Positions 1 to 5,989 of a stretch of DNA of 9,566 bases are shown one piece after another. This DNA is from Verrucomicrobiota bacterium (GTDB taxonomy: Bacteria; Verrucomicrobiota; Verrucomicrobiia; Limisphaerales; CAIQOK01): assembly GCA_025363535.1 (NCBI GenBank), contig JANYDP010000558.1:1-9566 (forward strand), written 5' to 3'. Under the pieces are notes generated by a model. The model was not told the origin of the DNA, did no database searches, and worked only from the letters and a program-made list of their open reading frames with translations. Both the position numbers and the translations under genes were made by a program. Numbering within the stretch: position 1 is the first letter of the stretch; every line of letters begins with the position of its first letter.

Positions 1-204
1 GAAAACCCGGTCGCCAACATCCGGCAGCGCCGAAGGTGTTACGCCGAGGCTGCTCACATGAACCGTCAGGTTGGAACTGCCCGGCTCGGAAAATTCAATC
101 GGCCGCGCCGGTGCCGGCCGGGTGATCAGACCGCTGACACCGAGACCGCACAGTAATAAGAACCGCGCTGCGCCGGCATTCAAAATGTTCAATCGGTTGC
201 TCAT
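1..204 (-). CDS. Exported or membrane-anchored protein of unknown function, N-terminal 68 residues only
   Basis: This open frame starts with ATG at 204 and runs off the left edge still in frame, so only the first 68 residues are present. The start MSNRLNILNAGAARFLLLCG is followed by a hydrophobic stretch (about residues 13-27) and an Ala/Pro-rich segment (TRPAPARP), which together look like a signal peptide or an N-terminal membrane anchor. The visible mature part (IEFSEPGSSNLTVHV) carries no motif I recognise. It lies 42 bp downstream of the lpxA stop on the same strand, so it could be the next gene of that operon. No strong Shine-Dalgarno sequence is visible before the ATG. The frame was found by translating the minus strand directly; the alternative minus-strand frame through this stretch lacks signal-peptide character. 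Function unknown. Confidence 0.6.
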   Translation of the reverse strand, partial: MSNRLNILNAGAARFLLLCGLGVSGLITRPAPARPIEFSEPGSSNLTVHVSSLGVTPSALPDVGDRVF

Positions 205-246
205 CTTCGGCCTGCACCGTAATGCTGAACCGGCCACCGGTCAAAA

Positions 247-1047
247 TCAATCCGGGTCGGTTGCATTCAAACGGCTGGCTTCCGCATCGCGGCACACGCC
301 CCGTTTGGCGGCGGTGCAAAAATCCAGCAGCGTTTTCACCGCCACGCCGGAAAATTCAAGATGCGCTTCCGCCAGCGCCGCGCGGAAATTTTTCCCGCCG
401 CGAAACAGCGCGCGATAGAGCCGCTTGAGTTCCAGCCGCTGCCCGGAATCGTAGCCCGCGCGCCGCAGGCCGATCACGTTCAGCCCGCAAACTTTGTTGA
501 TCCCGGTGGCGACGGTGAACGGCGGCAAATCTTTGCTGACGGCCGCGCCGCCCTGCATCATCGCCAGCGTGCCGATGCGGATGAATTGATGCACCATGCA
601 GTTGCCCGAAAGCAACGCGCGATCCTGCACCGTGGAATGGCCGGCCAGCAGCGAGCCGCCGCCGAGGATGATGTGGTCGCCGAGGTGGCAGTTGTGGCCG
701 ACGTGGCTGTGGAGCAGGAGATAATTGTTCGAGCCGATGACGGTCTCGCCCGTCGCCGTGGTCGCACGGTTCACCGTGACATGTTCACGAAATTTGTTGT
801 CGTCACCGATGCGCACGCGCGTCGGTTCACCTTTATATTTCAAATCCTGCGGCGCGTCGCCGATGACGCAGCCGGCGTGAAACTGGTTGCGCGCCCCGAT
901 CGTCGTGACGCCGGTGAGATACACGTGCGGTCCGACGATGCAGTCCGCGCCGAGTTGCACGTCCGCATCTATGACCGCATGCGGGCCGATGCGGACAGTG
1001 GAATCAAGTTTTGCGTTCGGATGAATGACGGCGGTGGGATGAATCAT
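247..1047 (-). CDS. lpxA: Acyl-ACP--UDP-N-acetylglucosamine O-acyltransferase (LpxA)
   Basis: LpxA catalyses the first step of lipid A synthesis in the cytoplasm, moving an R-3-hydroxyacyl chain from acyl carrier protein to the 3-OH of UDP-GlcNAc. The protein has 266 residues (E. coli LpxA has 262). Residues 1-190 form the left-handed beta-helix of hexapeptide repeats, beginning MIHPTAVIHPNAKLD, followed by a helical C-terminal domain. The catalytic region is clear: HSHVGHNC with the general-base His118 (E. coli His125) and His115 (His122), AGH with His137 (His144), and VHQF with His153 (His160). The position of the E. coli acyl-chain ruler Gly173 is Gly166, so a long chain (about C14) is possible by inference. 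I chose the ATG at 1047 because the family starts at this point; an upstream ATG (1092) would add 15 unrelated residues and overlap the previous gene. It begins 10 bp after the zinc-ribbon gene, so the two are probably co-transcribed. No lpxC, fabZ or lpxD is adjacent. Confidence 0.95.
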   Translation of the reverse strand: MIHPTAVIHPNAKLDSTVRIGPHAVIDADVQLGADCIVGPHVYLTGVTTIGARNQFHAGCVIGDAPQDLKYKGEPTRVRIGDDNKFREHVTVNRATTATGETVIGSNNYLLLHSHVGHNCHLGDHIILGGGSLLAGHSTVQDRALLSGNCMVHQFIRIGTLAMMQGGAAVSKDLPPFTVATGINKVCGLNVIGLRRAGYDSGQRLELKRLYRALFRGGKNFRAALAEAHLEFSGVAVKTLLDFCTAAKRGVCRDAEASRLNATDPD

Positions 1048-1057
1048 GGTTTTGAAC

Positions 1058-1816
1058 TTAGCTCTTGATGTGTCTGATTTGGTTTCCCCCAACCCGCATG
1101 ATGGTTTGGGTTGTCTGATCTAGCGCATCCACGTAGGTCCATTCGGTGTCGGTGAGGCTGATGATTCTGCTTTCCGTAGTGAAGCCCACCGGCATCAGTT
1201 GCGGAATGGTCGAGGCGTCCACGCGGGCATAGAAGGTGCCGTTTTTTACGCCCCAACTGACCTGGATGGTGAAGTATGTTTGCTGGCCGAGATACGTGAC
1301 GGTGCCCGTCCAGTTGCCATGACCGCCGGGCGAATAAATGGCCAGCGTTTCAACCAGCGCGCCGGACATCATCTTCTTGCCCGTCCACGAGCCGATGATT
1401 TTTTGCGTGTAAAGCTCATCGCTGACTTCGGTGAACTGGGTGGGTTGGGCCTGGTTGGCCGCCGTGTTCAACGCCGGGCGATTGTCGAATTTGGAGGGGG
1501 ACGGTGGCAAGCCCAGCGAAGGCATGGTGGTGTTGGCAGGGGTTGAATCGGCAGAGTCATCAGTGCGGGATGGGGAGGAACCGGAGAAATGCACCAGCGC
1601 GATCAAGCCGCCCAATCCCAACAGGATCACCAACGCTCCCGCGAGGATGATCGGGGGCGTGAGCCGGCTTTTCTTTGGCGGGGGCGGCGGCGCGACTGGA
1701 TTTTCCGCAGGCACTGAAACTTGACTGACCGCCGGGCGGTTGGTCGTGGCGGTGCCGCACTTGCCGCAGAAGCGCGCTTCCGCAGGATTTTCCGCACCGC
1801 ATTTTGAGCAAAGCAT
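1058..1816 (-). CDS. Zinc-ribbon, single-transmembrane protein of unknown function
   Basis: A 252-residue protein in three parts. Residues 1-22 are a zinc ribbon with four cysteines (Cys3, Cys6, Cys17, Cys20) in the pattern CxxC-x10-CxxC, as in small double-zinc-ribbon domains. Residues 23-52 are a Pro-rich linker (VAPPPPPKKS). About 54-78 is a single membrane helix (IILAGALVILLGLGGLIALV), which should place the zinc ribbon in the cytoplasm because a KK/R pair precedes the helix. After a second disordered linker, residues 131-252 form a compact beta-rich domain (KIIGSWTGKKMM ... WTYVDALDQTTQTIMRVGG) that resembles lipocalin-like 'amount of stuff bound/tested' folds only vaguely; I would not name it. 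The ATG at 1816 is preceded by a good ribosome binding site (AAAAGGA, 5 bp upstream). It is followed 10 bp later by lpxA. Its function is not known; an envelope role is an inference from lpxA. Confidence 0.85.
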   Translation of the reverse strand: MLCSKCGAENPAEARFCGKCGTATTNRPAVSQVSVPAENPVAPPPPPKKSRLTPPIILAGALVILLGLGGLIALVHFSGSSPSRTDDSADSTPANTTMPSLGLPPSPSKFDNRPALNTAANQAQPTQFTEVSDELYTQKIIGSWTGKKMMSGALVETLAIYSPGGHGNWTGTVTYLGQQTYFTIQVSWGVKNGTFYARVDASTIPQLMPVGFTTESRIISLTDTEWTYVDALDQTTQTIMRVGGNQIRHIKS

Positions 1817-1851
1817 GTTGTCCTTTTGGCTGGCGAACCGGTTGAAAACGT

Positions 1852-1867
1852 GGCCGGCTTTCCGGCC
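1852..1867. other. Short perfect hairpin between the GH57 and zinc-ribbon genes
   Basis: GGCCGG and CCGGCC are separated by CTTT, giving a 6-bp GC-only stem with a 4-nt loop. It lies 36 bp before the zinc-ribbon start and 68 bp after the GH57 stop. On the minus strand it is followed by ACGTTTTC, a poor U-tract, so it is either a weak terminator for the GH57 transcript or a leader structure of the next one. Confidence 0.35.
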
Positions 1868-1887
1868 GTTGATTCGTTGCGGAATTC

Positions 1888-1915
1888 AATCTAGCAAACC
1901 GCGCCGGGTTGTCAG
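1888..1915 (-). promoter_or_regulatory. Possible sigma-70-type promoter for the zinc-ribbon/lpxA operon
   Basis: On the minus strand CTGACA (1915-1910) is followed after 16 bp by TAGATT (1893-1888). These match the -35 consensus at 5 of 6 and the -10 consensus at 4 of 6 positions. The 119-bp gap between the GH57 stop and the zinc-ribbon start is the natural place for a promoter. Assigned by eye only. Confidence 0.3.
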
Positions 1916-1935
1916 CACGGATTTTGAATTGGCCT

Positions 1936-3657
1936 TCACGCCCAATACTCCGGCCTGATCTCGGGAAACAAATTGTCGCGCGCCTCGATTTGTCCGAGCC
2001 ATTTTTCATCCGTGTTGCCCTGCGTGAGCTGGTCGTAAATTTTCGTGAACCGCAGCAGATGATTCTTGATGCGTTTGCGGGCGTAATCCGGGCTGGTGCC
2101 GGTGCGGAGAATGAACGGCCAGTCGCTCGCCTGCGCCAGCAGCAGTTCGCGCGCGGCCTGCTGGAGCGCACGGCGCTGCAAAGGGCTGCTATTTGGTCGG
2201 GCTTCCGGCTCCCTCTCCCCGCCCAAGCGGGGAGAGGGCTGGGGTGAGGGGATTTGAGCTGCGAACAGGGATGCCTCCTCACCCCGGCCCTCTCCTCCCT
2301 CGGGGGAGGAGAGGGAGGAAACACGAGCAACGGACGGATCCGGAAAGCGCCGCGCCAGTTCCGTCATCCGCTCCTGCGCGATGTGCAGGTGCGGGTAAAT
2401 CCACTCGTTCGTCTCATTGAGCCAGACGCTCCAATAACCATGCTCGCCCCAGCTCGACGCGGCGGGTTTCACGATCTGATTCGTTGGCTGCTGGCGCAGA
2501 TATTCGCCCGGCGTGATGAGCGAAAACGTCTGCTGATCGCAACAGGCCTTGCGTACCAGGTAATCCAGAAACTCCGGCCCCTCGTGCCACCAATGTCCGA
2601 ACAACTCGGCGTCGTACGGCGCAAGGACGAGTGGCGGACGATCCATGATGCCCGCGAGTTTTTTGATCTGCGTCCGTCGCGCTTCGAGAAAATGTTGCGC
2701 GTGACCGTCGGCGGCTTGCAACGCGGCGGTAGAGTCATAGACCTGTTTCTCCGCCGTGCCGCCGGTGATGCGATGGTATTTGATGCCCGTAAAGCCGCGC
2801 TGCTCCGCTCCGGGCAGATGGGGTTTCACGTAATCAAATTCCAGGTCGAAGCCGATGTCGCGGTAAAAATCGCGGTAGCGCGGATCGCCGGGATAACCTT
2901 CCGTCTTGCTCCAGACCTGCTTGGAGGAATCCGGATCGCGGGCGAACGCGGCGAGGCCGTTCGGCGTGAAGACCGGCGCGAACACGCCATAGCGCGGGCG
3001 CGGCTCGGCGTTCATCAAACCGTGCGTGTCCGTGATGAACCAGCGAAGGTTCGCCTCCTGCAAAACTTTTTCCACGCTCGCGTCGTAGGCACATTCCGGG
3101 AGCCAGATGCCGCGCGGATCGCGGCCGAAACAACGGCGGTAATGATCGCGGGCCACCAGCACCTGCGCCCGCAGCGACGGCGGATGATTCGCGAGCAGCG
3201 GCAGCAGCGCGTGGGTGGCGGCGCTGGTGATGATTTCCAGCGTGCCCAGCTCCTGAAATTTTCCGAACGCGGCGACCAGATTTTTTTCGCAGGCGAAATA
3301 GGCGTCGCGCGATTCGGTGAACCGCCGGTGATACATTTGCGCGAGCCTGTGCAGCGCGGGGTCGAGATGCGTCCGTTGAATTTCCTTTTCGGCCAGTTGC
3401 ATCAGGCTGTTCAGATGCCGGACGTAACGGTCCTGCAACAGCGGATCGAGCAGCATGGAGCAGAGCGTCGGCGTGAGCGTGAGCGTGAGGCGCGAGTCCA
3501 AGCCGTCGCGGAGCCAGCCTTGCAGGAGACGCAGCAGCGGGATGTAGGTTTCCGTGATCGCCTCAAACAGCCAGTTCTCCTCCAGAAACTTTTCATGCTC
3601 GGGATGCCGCACGAAAGGTAGATGCGCATGGAGGACGATGGCGAAATAACCGGGCAT
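1936..3657 (-). CDS. GH57 1,4-alpha-glucan branching enzyme (DUF1957 family) with an in-frame repeat insert
   Basis: A 573-residue family 57 glycoside hydrolase of the branching-enzyme type, expected to transfer alpha-1,4-glucan segments to alpha-1,6 branch points in the cytoplasm. The start FAIVLHAHLPFVRHPE is the GH57 N-terminal signature. The nucleophile lies in GIWLPECAY (Glu188), the acid/base in LAPYDAELFGHWWHEG (Asp349), and SSWGEHGYWS (401-410) is a further family hallmark. The C-terminal helical region contains RRALQQAARELLLAQASDWPF (from 495). Residues about 447-487 (LSSPEGGEGRGEE..., IPSPQPSPRLGGERE) are foreign low-complexity sequence encoded by two inverted hairpin repeats. Without them the protein is about 530 residues, close to the Thermus thermophilus enzyme (about 520). 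The insert sits between the catalytic part and the last helices, far in sequence from both catalytic residues, so activity may survive. The ATG at 3657 fits the family start but has no clear Shine-Dalgarno sequence. The DUF4912 gene upstream on the same strand supports a role in glycogen or another alpha-glucan. Confidence 0.9.
   Translation of the reverse strand: MPGYFAIVLHAHLPFVRHPEHEKFLEENWLFEAITETYIPLLRLLQGWLRDGLDSRLTLTLTPTLCSMLLDPLLQDRYVRHLNSLMQLAEKEIQRTHLDPALHRLAQMYHRRFTESRDAYFACEKNLVAAFGKFQELGTLEIITSAATHALLPLLANHPPSLRAQVLVARDHYRRCFGRDPRGIWLPECAYDASVEKVLQEANLRWFITDTHGLMNAEPRPRYGVFAPVFTPNGLAAFARDPDSSKQVWSKTEGYPGDPRYRDFYRDIGFDLEFDYVKPHLPGAEQRGFTGIKYHRITGGTAEKQVYDSTAALQAADGHAQHFLEARRTQIKKLAGIMDRPPLVLAPYDAELFGHWWHEGPEFLDYLVRKACCDQQTFSLITPGEYLRQQPTNQIVKPAASSWGEHGYWSVWLNETNEWIYPHLHIAQERMTELARRFPDPSVARVSSLSSPEGGEGRGEEASLFAAQIPSPQPSPRLGGEREPEARPNSSPLQRRALQQAARELLLAQASDWPFILRTGTSPDYARKRIKNHLLRFTKIYDQLTQGNTDEKWLGQIEARDNLFPEIRPEYWA
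2211..2249. repeat. Hairpin repeat, copy A, inside the GH57 gene
   Basis: CCCTCTCCCCGC (2211-2222) and GCGGGGAGAGGG (2227-2238) form a perfect 12-bp stem with loop CCAA, followed by the tail CTGGGGTGAGG (2239-2249). The layout (GC-rich hairpin plus asymmetric tail) is that of a REP-like interspersed element. On the coding strand it reads IPSPQPSPRLGGERE. Copy B, inverted, lies 27 bp away. Confidence 0.85.
2277..2315. repeat. Hairpin repeat, copy B (inverted), inside the GH57 gene
   Basis: The tail CCTCACCCCGG (2277-2287) is followed by a perfect 12-bp stem CCCTCTCCTCCC (2288-2299) / GGGAGGAGAGGG (2304-2315) with loop TCGG. The tail is the reverse complement of copy A's tail at 10 of 11 positions, so the two copies are head-to-head and could also pair with each other. 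The stems differ between copies but each is fully self-complementary, so pairing has been kept in each while the sequence changed. On the coding strand it reads LSSPEGGEGRGEE. Confidence 0.85.
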
Positions 3658-3672
3658 GGAAATCAGGGAAAC

Positions 3673-3700
3673 ATTCGACGCTCAACATTCAACATCCAAC
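3673..3700 (-). repeat. Heptamer tandem repeat (four units, consensus GTTGAAT)
   Basis: On the minus strand four 7-bp units follow each other: GTTGGAT, GTTGAAT, GTTGAGC, GTCGAAT. They lie in the 51-bp gap between the nuclease-like gene and the GH57 start. I recall similar ATGTTGA-type heptamer arrays in Verrucomicrobiota and Planctomycetes, where they get translated in spurious ORFs as LNVERRM-like peptides; that link is from memory. The array marks the right-hand border of the AT-richer segment. Confidence 0.6.
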
Positions 3701-3708
3701 GACCCAGT

Positions 3709-4257
3709 TTAAGCGGTAATTTCACGGCGTATTCTTGACCAATCATCAAGAAATTCTGAAAAATCTCGAGAAGGTTTAATGGAGCCTGAAGCCAATGCGT
3801 CCCTCTTTTCGGCAATAGGACAGCGCAGCTCCCAACACTTGGTCTCACCCACGACAGTAAAATATAAACGGTAAGTGTTCTGGCGACCGTGATGCTCCTC
3901 AATATGTTTCAAAAGCTCGCTCGGCGTGATGACGAGAAAACGCTTACTTTTCGAGGTAAACGATTGGAGGACTATGACCCAATATCGCGCTGGTGAAGCC
4001 TCAATCTTTTGCCGTTGCACCGATATAAAACTGCTCCTGGTAATTGCCTGAAATGCCGGGTCAGCGGCTGAACTGTCCACATAATCCCGAGAATACTTGA
4101 CCTGCAACGGAACGGTTCGTGAACACGATGCGTCCGTGAGAAGCAAATCAATCCCAGATTTTTTTGTTGGAATCCAGACTCGGCAACTGCGAAAGGTTCG
4201 TTCGAGATGTGTCCCAACCAGATGCGTTCCTGTGCGAACTGTAAAATTTGGTTTCAT
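3709..4257 (-). CDS. Orphan protein with PD-(D/E)XK nuclease-like signature
   Basis: A 182-residue protein. Residues 10-57 have the order expected of the PD-(D/E)XK nuclease core: a helix with a conserved-type acidic residue (GTHLERTF, Glu19), a strand ending in GIDLLLTD (Asp37), and a strand with LQVKYS (Gln52-x-Lys54), as in the DUF4365 and intron-associated PDDEXK groups whose QVK(T) motif is similar. The rest (RYWVIVLQSF, KRFLVITPSELL) looks like further strands and helices of one alpha/beta domain. There is no helicase, methylase or DNA-binding partner beside it. Hand counts on four 60-bp lines give about 35-50% GC, against about 62% in the GH57 gene, which suggests acquisition by transfer. 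It lies inside what otherwise looks like a DUF4912/membrane protein/GH57 operon. The ATG at 4257 is the first good start; no Shine-Dalgarno is evident. Whether it cuts DNA is unknown; the fold call is moderately sure, the function is not. Confidence 0.65.
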   Translation of the reverse strand: MKPNFTVRTGTHLVGTHLERTFRSCRVWIPTKKSGIDLLLTDASCSRTVPLQVKYSRDYVDSSAADPAFQAITRSSFISVQRQKIEASPARYWVIVLQSFTSKSKRFLVITPSELLKHIEEHHGRQNTYRLYFTVVGETKCWELRCPIAEKRDALASGSIKPSRDFSEFLDDWSRIRREITA

Positions 4258-4335
4258 GTTTGTGGATGTTATTTGGTCTTACTGTCAAAAATGAATTAAC
4301 CGTTTCGCGGAGGGTGGTTGTAGTTCCCACTTGTT

Positions 4336-4557
4336 TCACTCTTCAAAATCATCCGTAAATTTTTCCGCCAGCCGGGTGCTAGTGGCGAACAGAAATATTC
4401 CCCCTAAAATCAGCAGCGCGCCGATGATCCAAGGCCAGGGCTTCATTGCTGCATCCTTGGTTCGGAGCCGGACAAATTCCAAAGCCATTTCAAGGATTCC
4501 GAAGCCGATCAATCCGGCGGCGATGATGCGGATCAGGGAACGGACGGCGTGCTTCAT
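4336..4557 (-). CDS. Small two-helix membrane protein of unknown function
   Basis: A 73-residue protein with two predicted membrane helices, about residues 8-27 (LIRIIAAGLIGFGILEMALE) and 43-60 (WPWIIGALLILGGIFLFA), joined by a short basic loop (RLRTKDAAMKPW) and ending in an acidic tail (KFTDDFEE). The ATG at 4557 lies only 4 bp after the TGA of the DUF4912 gene, so translational coupling and co-transcription are very likely. I do not recognise a family. The tight link to the DUF4912 gene argues that it is a real gene in spite of its size. Confidence 0.75.
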   Translation of the reverse strand: MKHAVRSLIRIIAAGLIGFGILEMALEFVRLRTKDAAMKPWPWIIGALLILGGIFLFATSTRLAEKFTDDFEE

Positions 4558-4561
4558 CCGG

Positions 4562-5746
4562 TCAGAGGTTTTCCGGCGCTGGCGGCTTCAACTCCGACGC
4601 CTGCGGATGCGCACCAACTTCACCGCGCTGTTCCGTGTCCCGGCTGAATTTCAGTCCGGCGGCGCGTCCGTCGGTCTGGTCGGAGGATACCGCGACGACC
4701 GGCAATTCATACTGCCCATCCGGCAGCGCAAAGCGGTAGGTGAACGAGCCGTCGGGCCGCAGTGGAATGGGCCGTCCGCCAATGGTGACGGTCGCATTCG
4801 GCTCGGTCGCGCCATAGATGATCAACTCGGCATTGACGTTGAACCAAAAACTTTTCGCCGCCTGAAAACCGCCAAACGGGCTGGAATTTCCGCCGGGCGA
4901 AGTTGGCAATTCCTGAAGCGGGCGCGGTGTTTTTCCCGTGAGGTCGAGTGAACTGAGCGGCACCGTCCAGACTTCCATCGGGGCGAAGACGGCGGCGAGC
5001 GCGCGAGCTTGATCGGCGGTCCAAGTGGTGGCCGGGTGCGCGGCGGGCAGATCGGGATGGCCTGCGCGGCGCAATTTTTCCAAGGCTCCGGTCAGCGAGA
5101 GATTGGGCGGGCCGGCTTCATTGGCCAGTGAAAGCAATTGTGCCATCGGCGTCTCAGACGGAAGGGTGGCGAACTCAACGTCCGTGCTGTTCGATACCCA
5201 GTTAGGCGGAGTCAACGTGGTGTCGGAGGTCGAGATGGAGATCCATCCGTCCCCGGACGTGCGGCAGCCAAGCTCGGCGTGGTATGCGGTGCCGGCTTGT
5301 TCGACGTGAACAAACCAATGTAGTGCGGCGGGATGAACTTGGATTTCAGCGACGGGTTTTTCGGCGCGGTCGGGGCGATGGACGCGCAACGTTAGGTGGC
5401 CGTCGGCGGCGCGCTTGGAATGTTCGCGGCGTTGTTCCTGCGTCAGATCCCAGTGGGCGCAGAGCCAGTTCGGGTCGCGGGCGGTGAGCAAAAGTTTTTG
5501 CGTGCCGTAGGCTTCGGGCAGTTCGCCTTCCGTGTCCAGTTCCTCGGCGGGCGCGGCGGAACCCAGGGAAAATTTGTGGGAGTCTTCGCGGACGATGACC
5601 GCGTCCGCAGCATCGCCTTCCAAAAGAATCGGTGGAACGTAGAACGGAAACTGGCCCGCCGCTGGCGCGGATTCGAGGACACCGCTGTCGCGGGTCGGAG
5701 GAAGGGGCATCCAACTGGTTCCGGCAGGCGTTGAGTCTGAGTTCAT
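4562..5746 (-). CDS. DUF4912 domain protein with C-terminal Ig-like/beta-sandwich domain
   Basis: A 394-residue protein without signal peptide or membrane helix, so probably cytoplasmic. The N-terminal 75 residues are Pro-rich and disordered-looking. About 77-190 is the DUF4912 domain, opening with LPEAYGTQKLLLTARDPNWL and containing CAHWD, LTLRVHRPD and AYHAELGCR. The middle (195-295) is helical and linker-like. About 299-355 is a small beta domain (FWFNVNAELIIYGATEPNAT ... RFALPDGQYELPVVAVSSD) that resembles bacterial Ig-like or surface-binding modules. From memory, this two-domain arrangement is common in Verrucomicrobiota and is often encoded near a GH57/DUF1957 gene, as here. That context suggests an accessory, possibly glucan-binding, role in alpha-glucan metabolism; this is inference, as the domain has no assigned function. 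ATG 5746 is the longest start; ATG at residue 13 is a possible alternative. It is the first gene of the leftward cluster. Confidence 0.88.
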   Translation of the reverse strand: MNSDSTPAGTSWMPLPPTRDSGVLESAPAAGQFPFYVPPILLEGDAADAVIVREDSHKFSLGSAAPAEELDTEGELPEAYGTQKLLLTARDPNWLCAHWDLTQEQRREHSKRAADGHLTLRVHRPDRAEKPVAEIQVHPAALHWFVHVEQAGTAYHAELGCRTSGDGWISISTSDTTLTPPNWVSNSTDVEFATLPSETPMAQLLSLANEAGPPNLSLTGALEKLRRAGHPDLPAAHPATTWTADQARALAAVFAPMEVWTVPLSSLDLTGKTPRPLQELPTSPGGNSSPFGGFQAAKSFWFNVNAELIIYGATEPNATVTIGGRPIPLRPDGSFTYRFALPDGQYELPVVAVSSDQTDGRAAGLKFSRDTEQRGEVGAHPQASELKPPAPENL

Positions 5747-5842
5747 TCGTCGGTGTTACTTCTGAATGCAGCCGCTGGCATCGTCGCGGCAAAACTTTAC
5801 GGCGGGGCTGGCGCTGGCGCAACGGTAATTTGAAGCGCGCGG

Positions 5843-5880
5843 GGTGCCTGGAAATCAGGGCGGTGCCTGATTGGTAGGGC
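5843..5880. repeat. Two direct 19-bp repeats, with the start of a third
   Basis: GGTGCCTGGAAATCAGGGC (5843-5861) and GGTGCCTGATTGGTAGGGC (5862-5880) are adjacent and identical at both ends (GGTGCCTG and AGGGC), with a variable 6-bp core. A third GGTGC starts in the same phase at 5881. The 19-bp period is close to two helical turns, which would put equal sites on one face of the DNA, but a link to the neighbouring palindrome is equally possible. Confidence 0.55.
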
Positions 5881-5923
5881 GGTGCTGCTGCACAGCCGGG
5901 CGTCGCGGCAGCGACGCGCTACC
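5873..5923. repeat. 51-bp imperfect palindrome, REP/MITE-like
   Basis: The arms GGTAGGGCGGTGCTGCTGC (5873-5891) and GCGGCAGCGACGCGCTACC (5905-5923) pair at 15 of 19 positions around a 13-nt loop. An alternative shorter hairpin, GCGTCGC-GGCA-GCGACGC (5900-5917), is perfect with 7 bp. Both ends carry GGTAG/CTACC. The form fits a small non-coding interspersed element; copy number cannot be judged from one window. Confidence 0.6.
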
Positions 5924-5989
5924 GAATTCAAATTGAAAGATTGCCGAAATTTGCTCGCCTTCATTCCGCCGCCGGAGTTAATTGAAGCC

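Larger units (their letters stand above)
5747..5989. promoter_or_regulatory. Divergent intergenic region (243 bp) between the DUF4912 and AsmA-like genes
   Basis: Both flanking genes read away from this stretch, so it must hold the promoters for both directions. I see no convincing -35/-10 pair on either strand. It does contain a 19-bp direct repeat and a 51-bp imperfect palindrome (listed separately). The rightward gene has GGAG at 5974-5977, 12 bp before its ATG, a rather distant ribosome binding site. Confidence 0.5.

Noticed and set aside
361..1068. Plus-strand frame of 235 codons opposite lpxA
   Set aside because: The minus-strand LpxA match with its active-site histidines is decisive; the antisense product is low-complexity Arg/Ala/Asp sequence.
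1560..2330. Minus-strand frame of 256 codons running through the repeats, the GH57 3' end and the zinc-ribbon start
   Set aside because: It is out of frame with two recognised proteins; its product (SPPPREERAGVRR...) is a frame-shifted reading of the repeats and of both genes.
2254..3621. Long plus-strand frame of 455 codons
   Set aside because: It lies opposite the GH57 gene, whose protein has clear family motifs and both catalytic residues. The antisense product is Arg/Ala-rich with no recognisable domain, as expected for a high-GC shadow frame.
5843..5923. CRISPR-like array
   Set aside because: Only two full 19-bp units with a 6-bp variable core, no spacers of regular 30-40 bp and no cas genes.
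5882..5989. Longer N-terminus for the AsmA-like protein (36 extra residues)
   Set aside because: The extension is partly encoded by the palindromic repeat, is not membrane-like and would precede the anchor. ATG 5990, with GGAG upstream, starts directly at the membrane helix.
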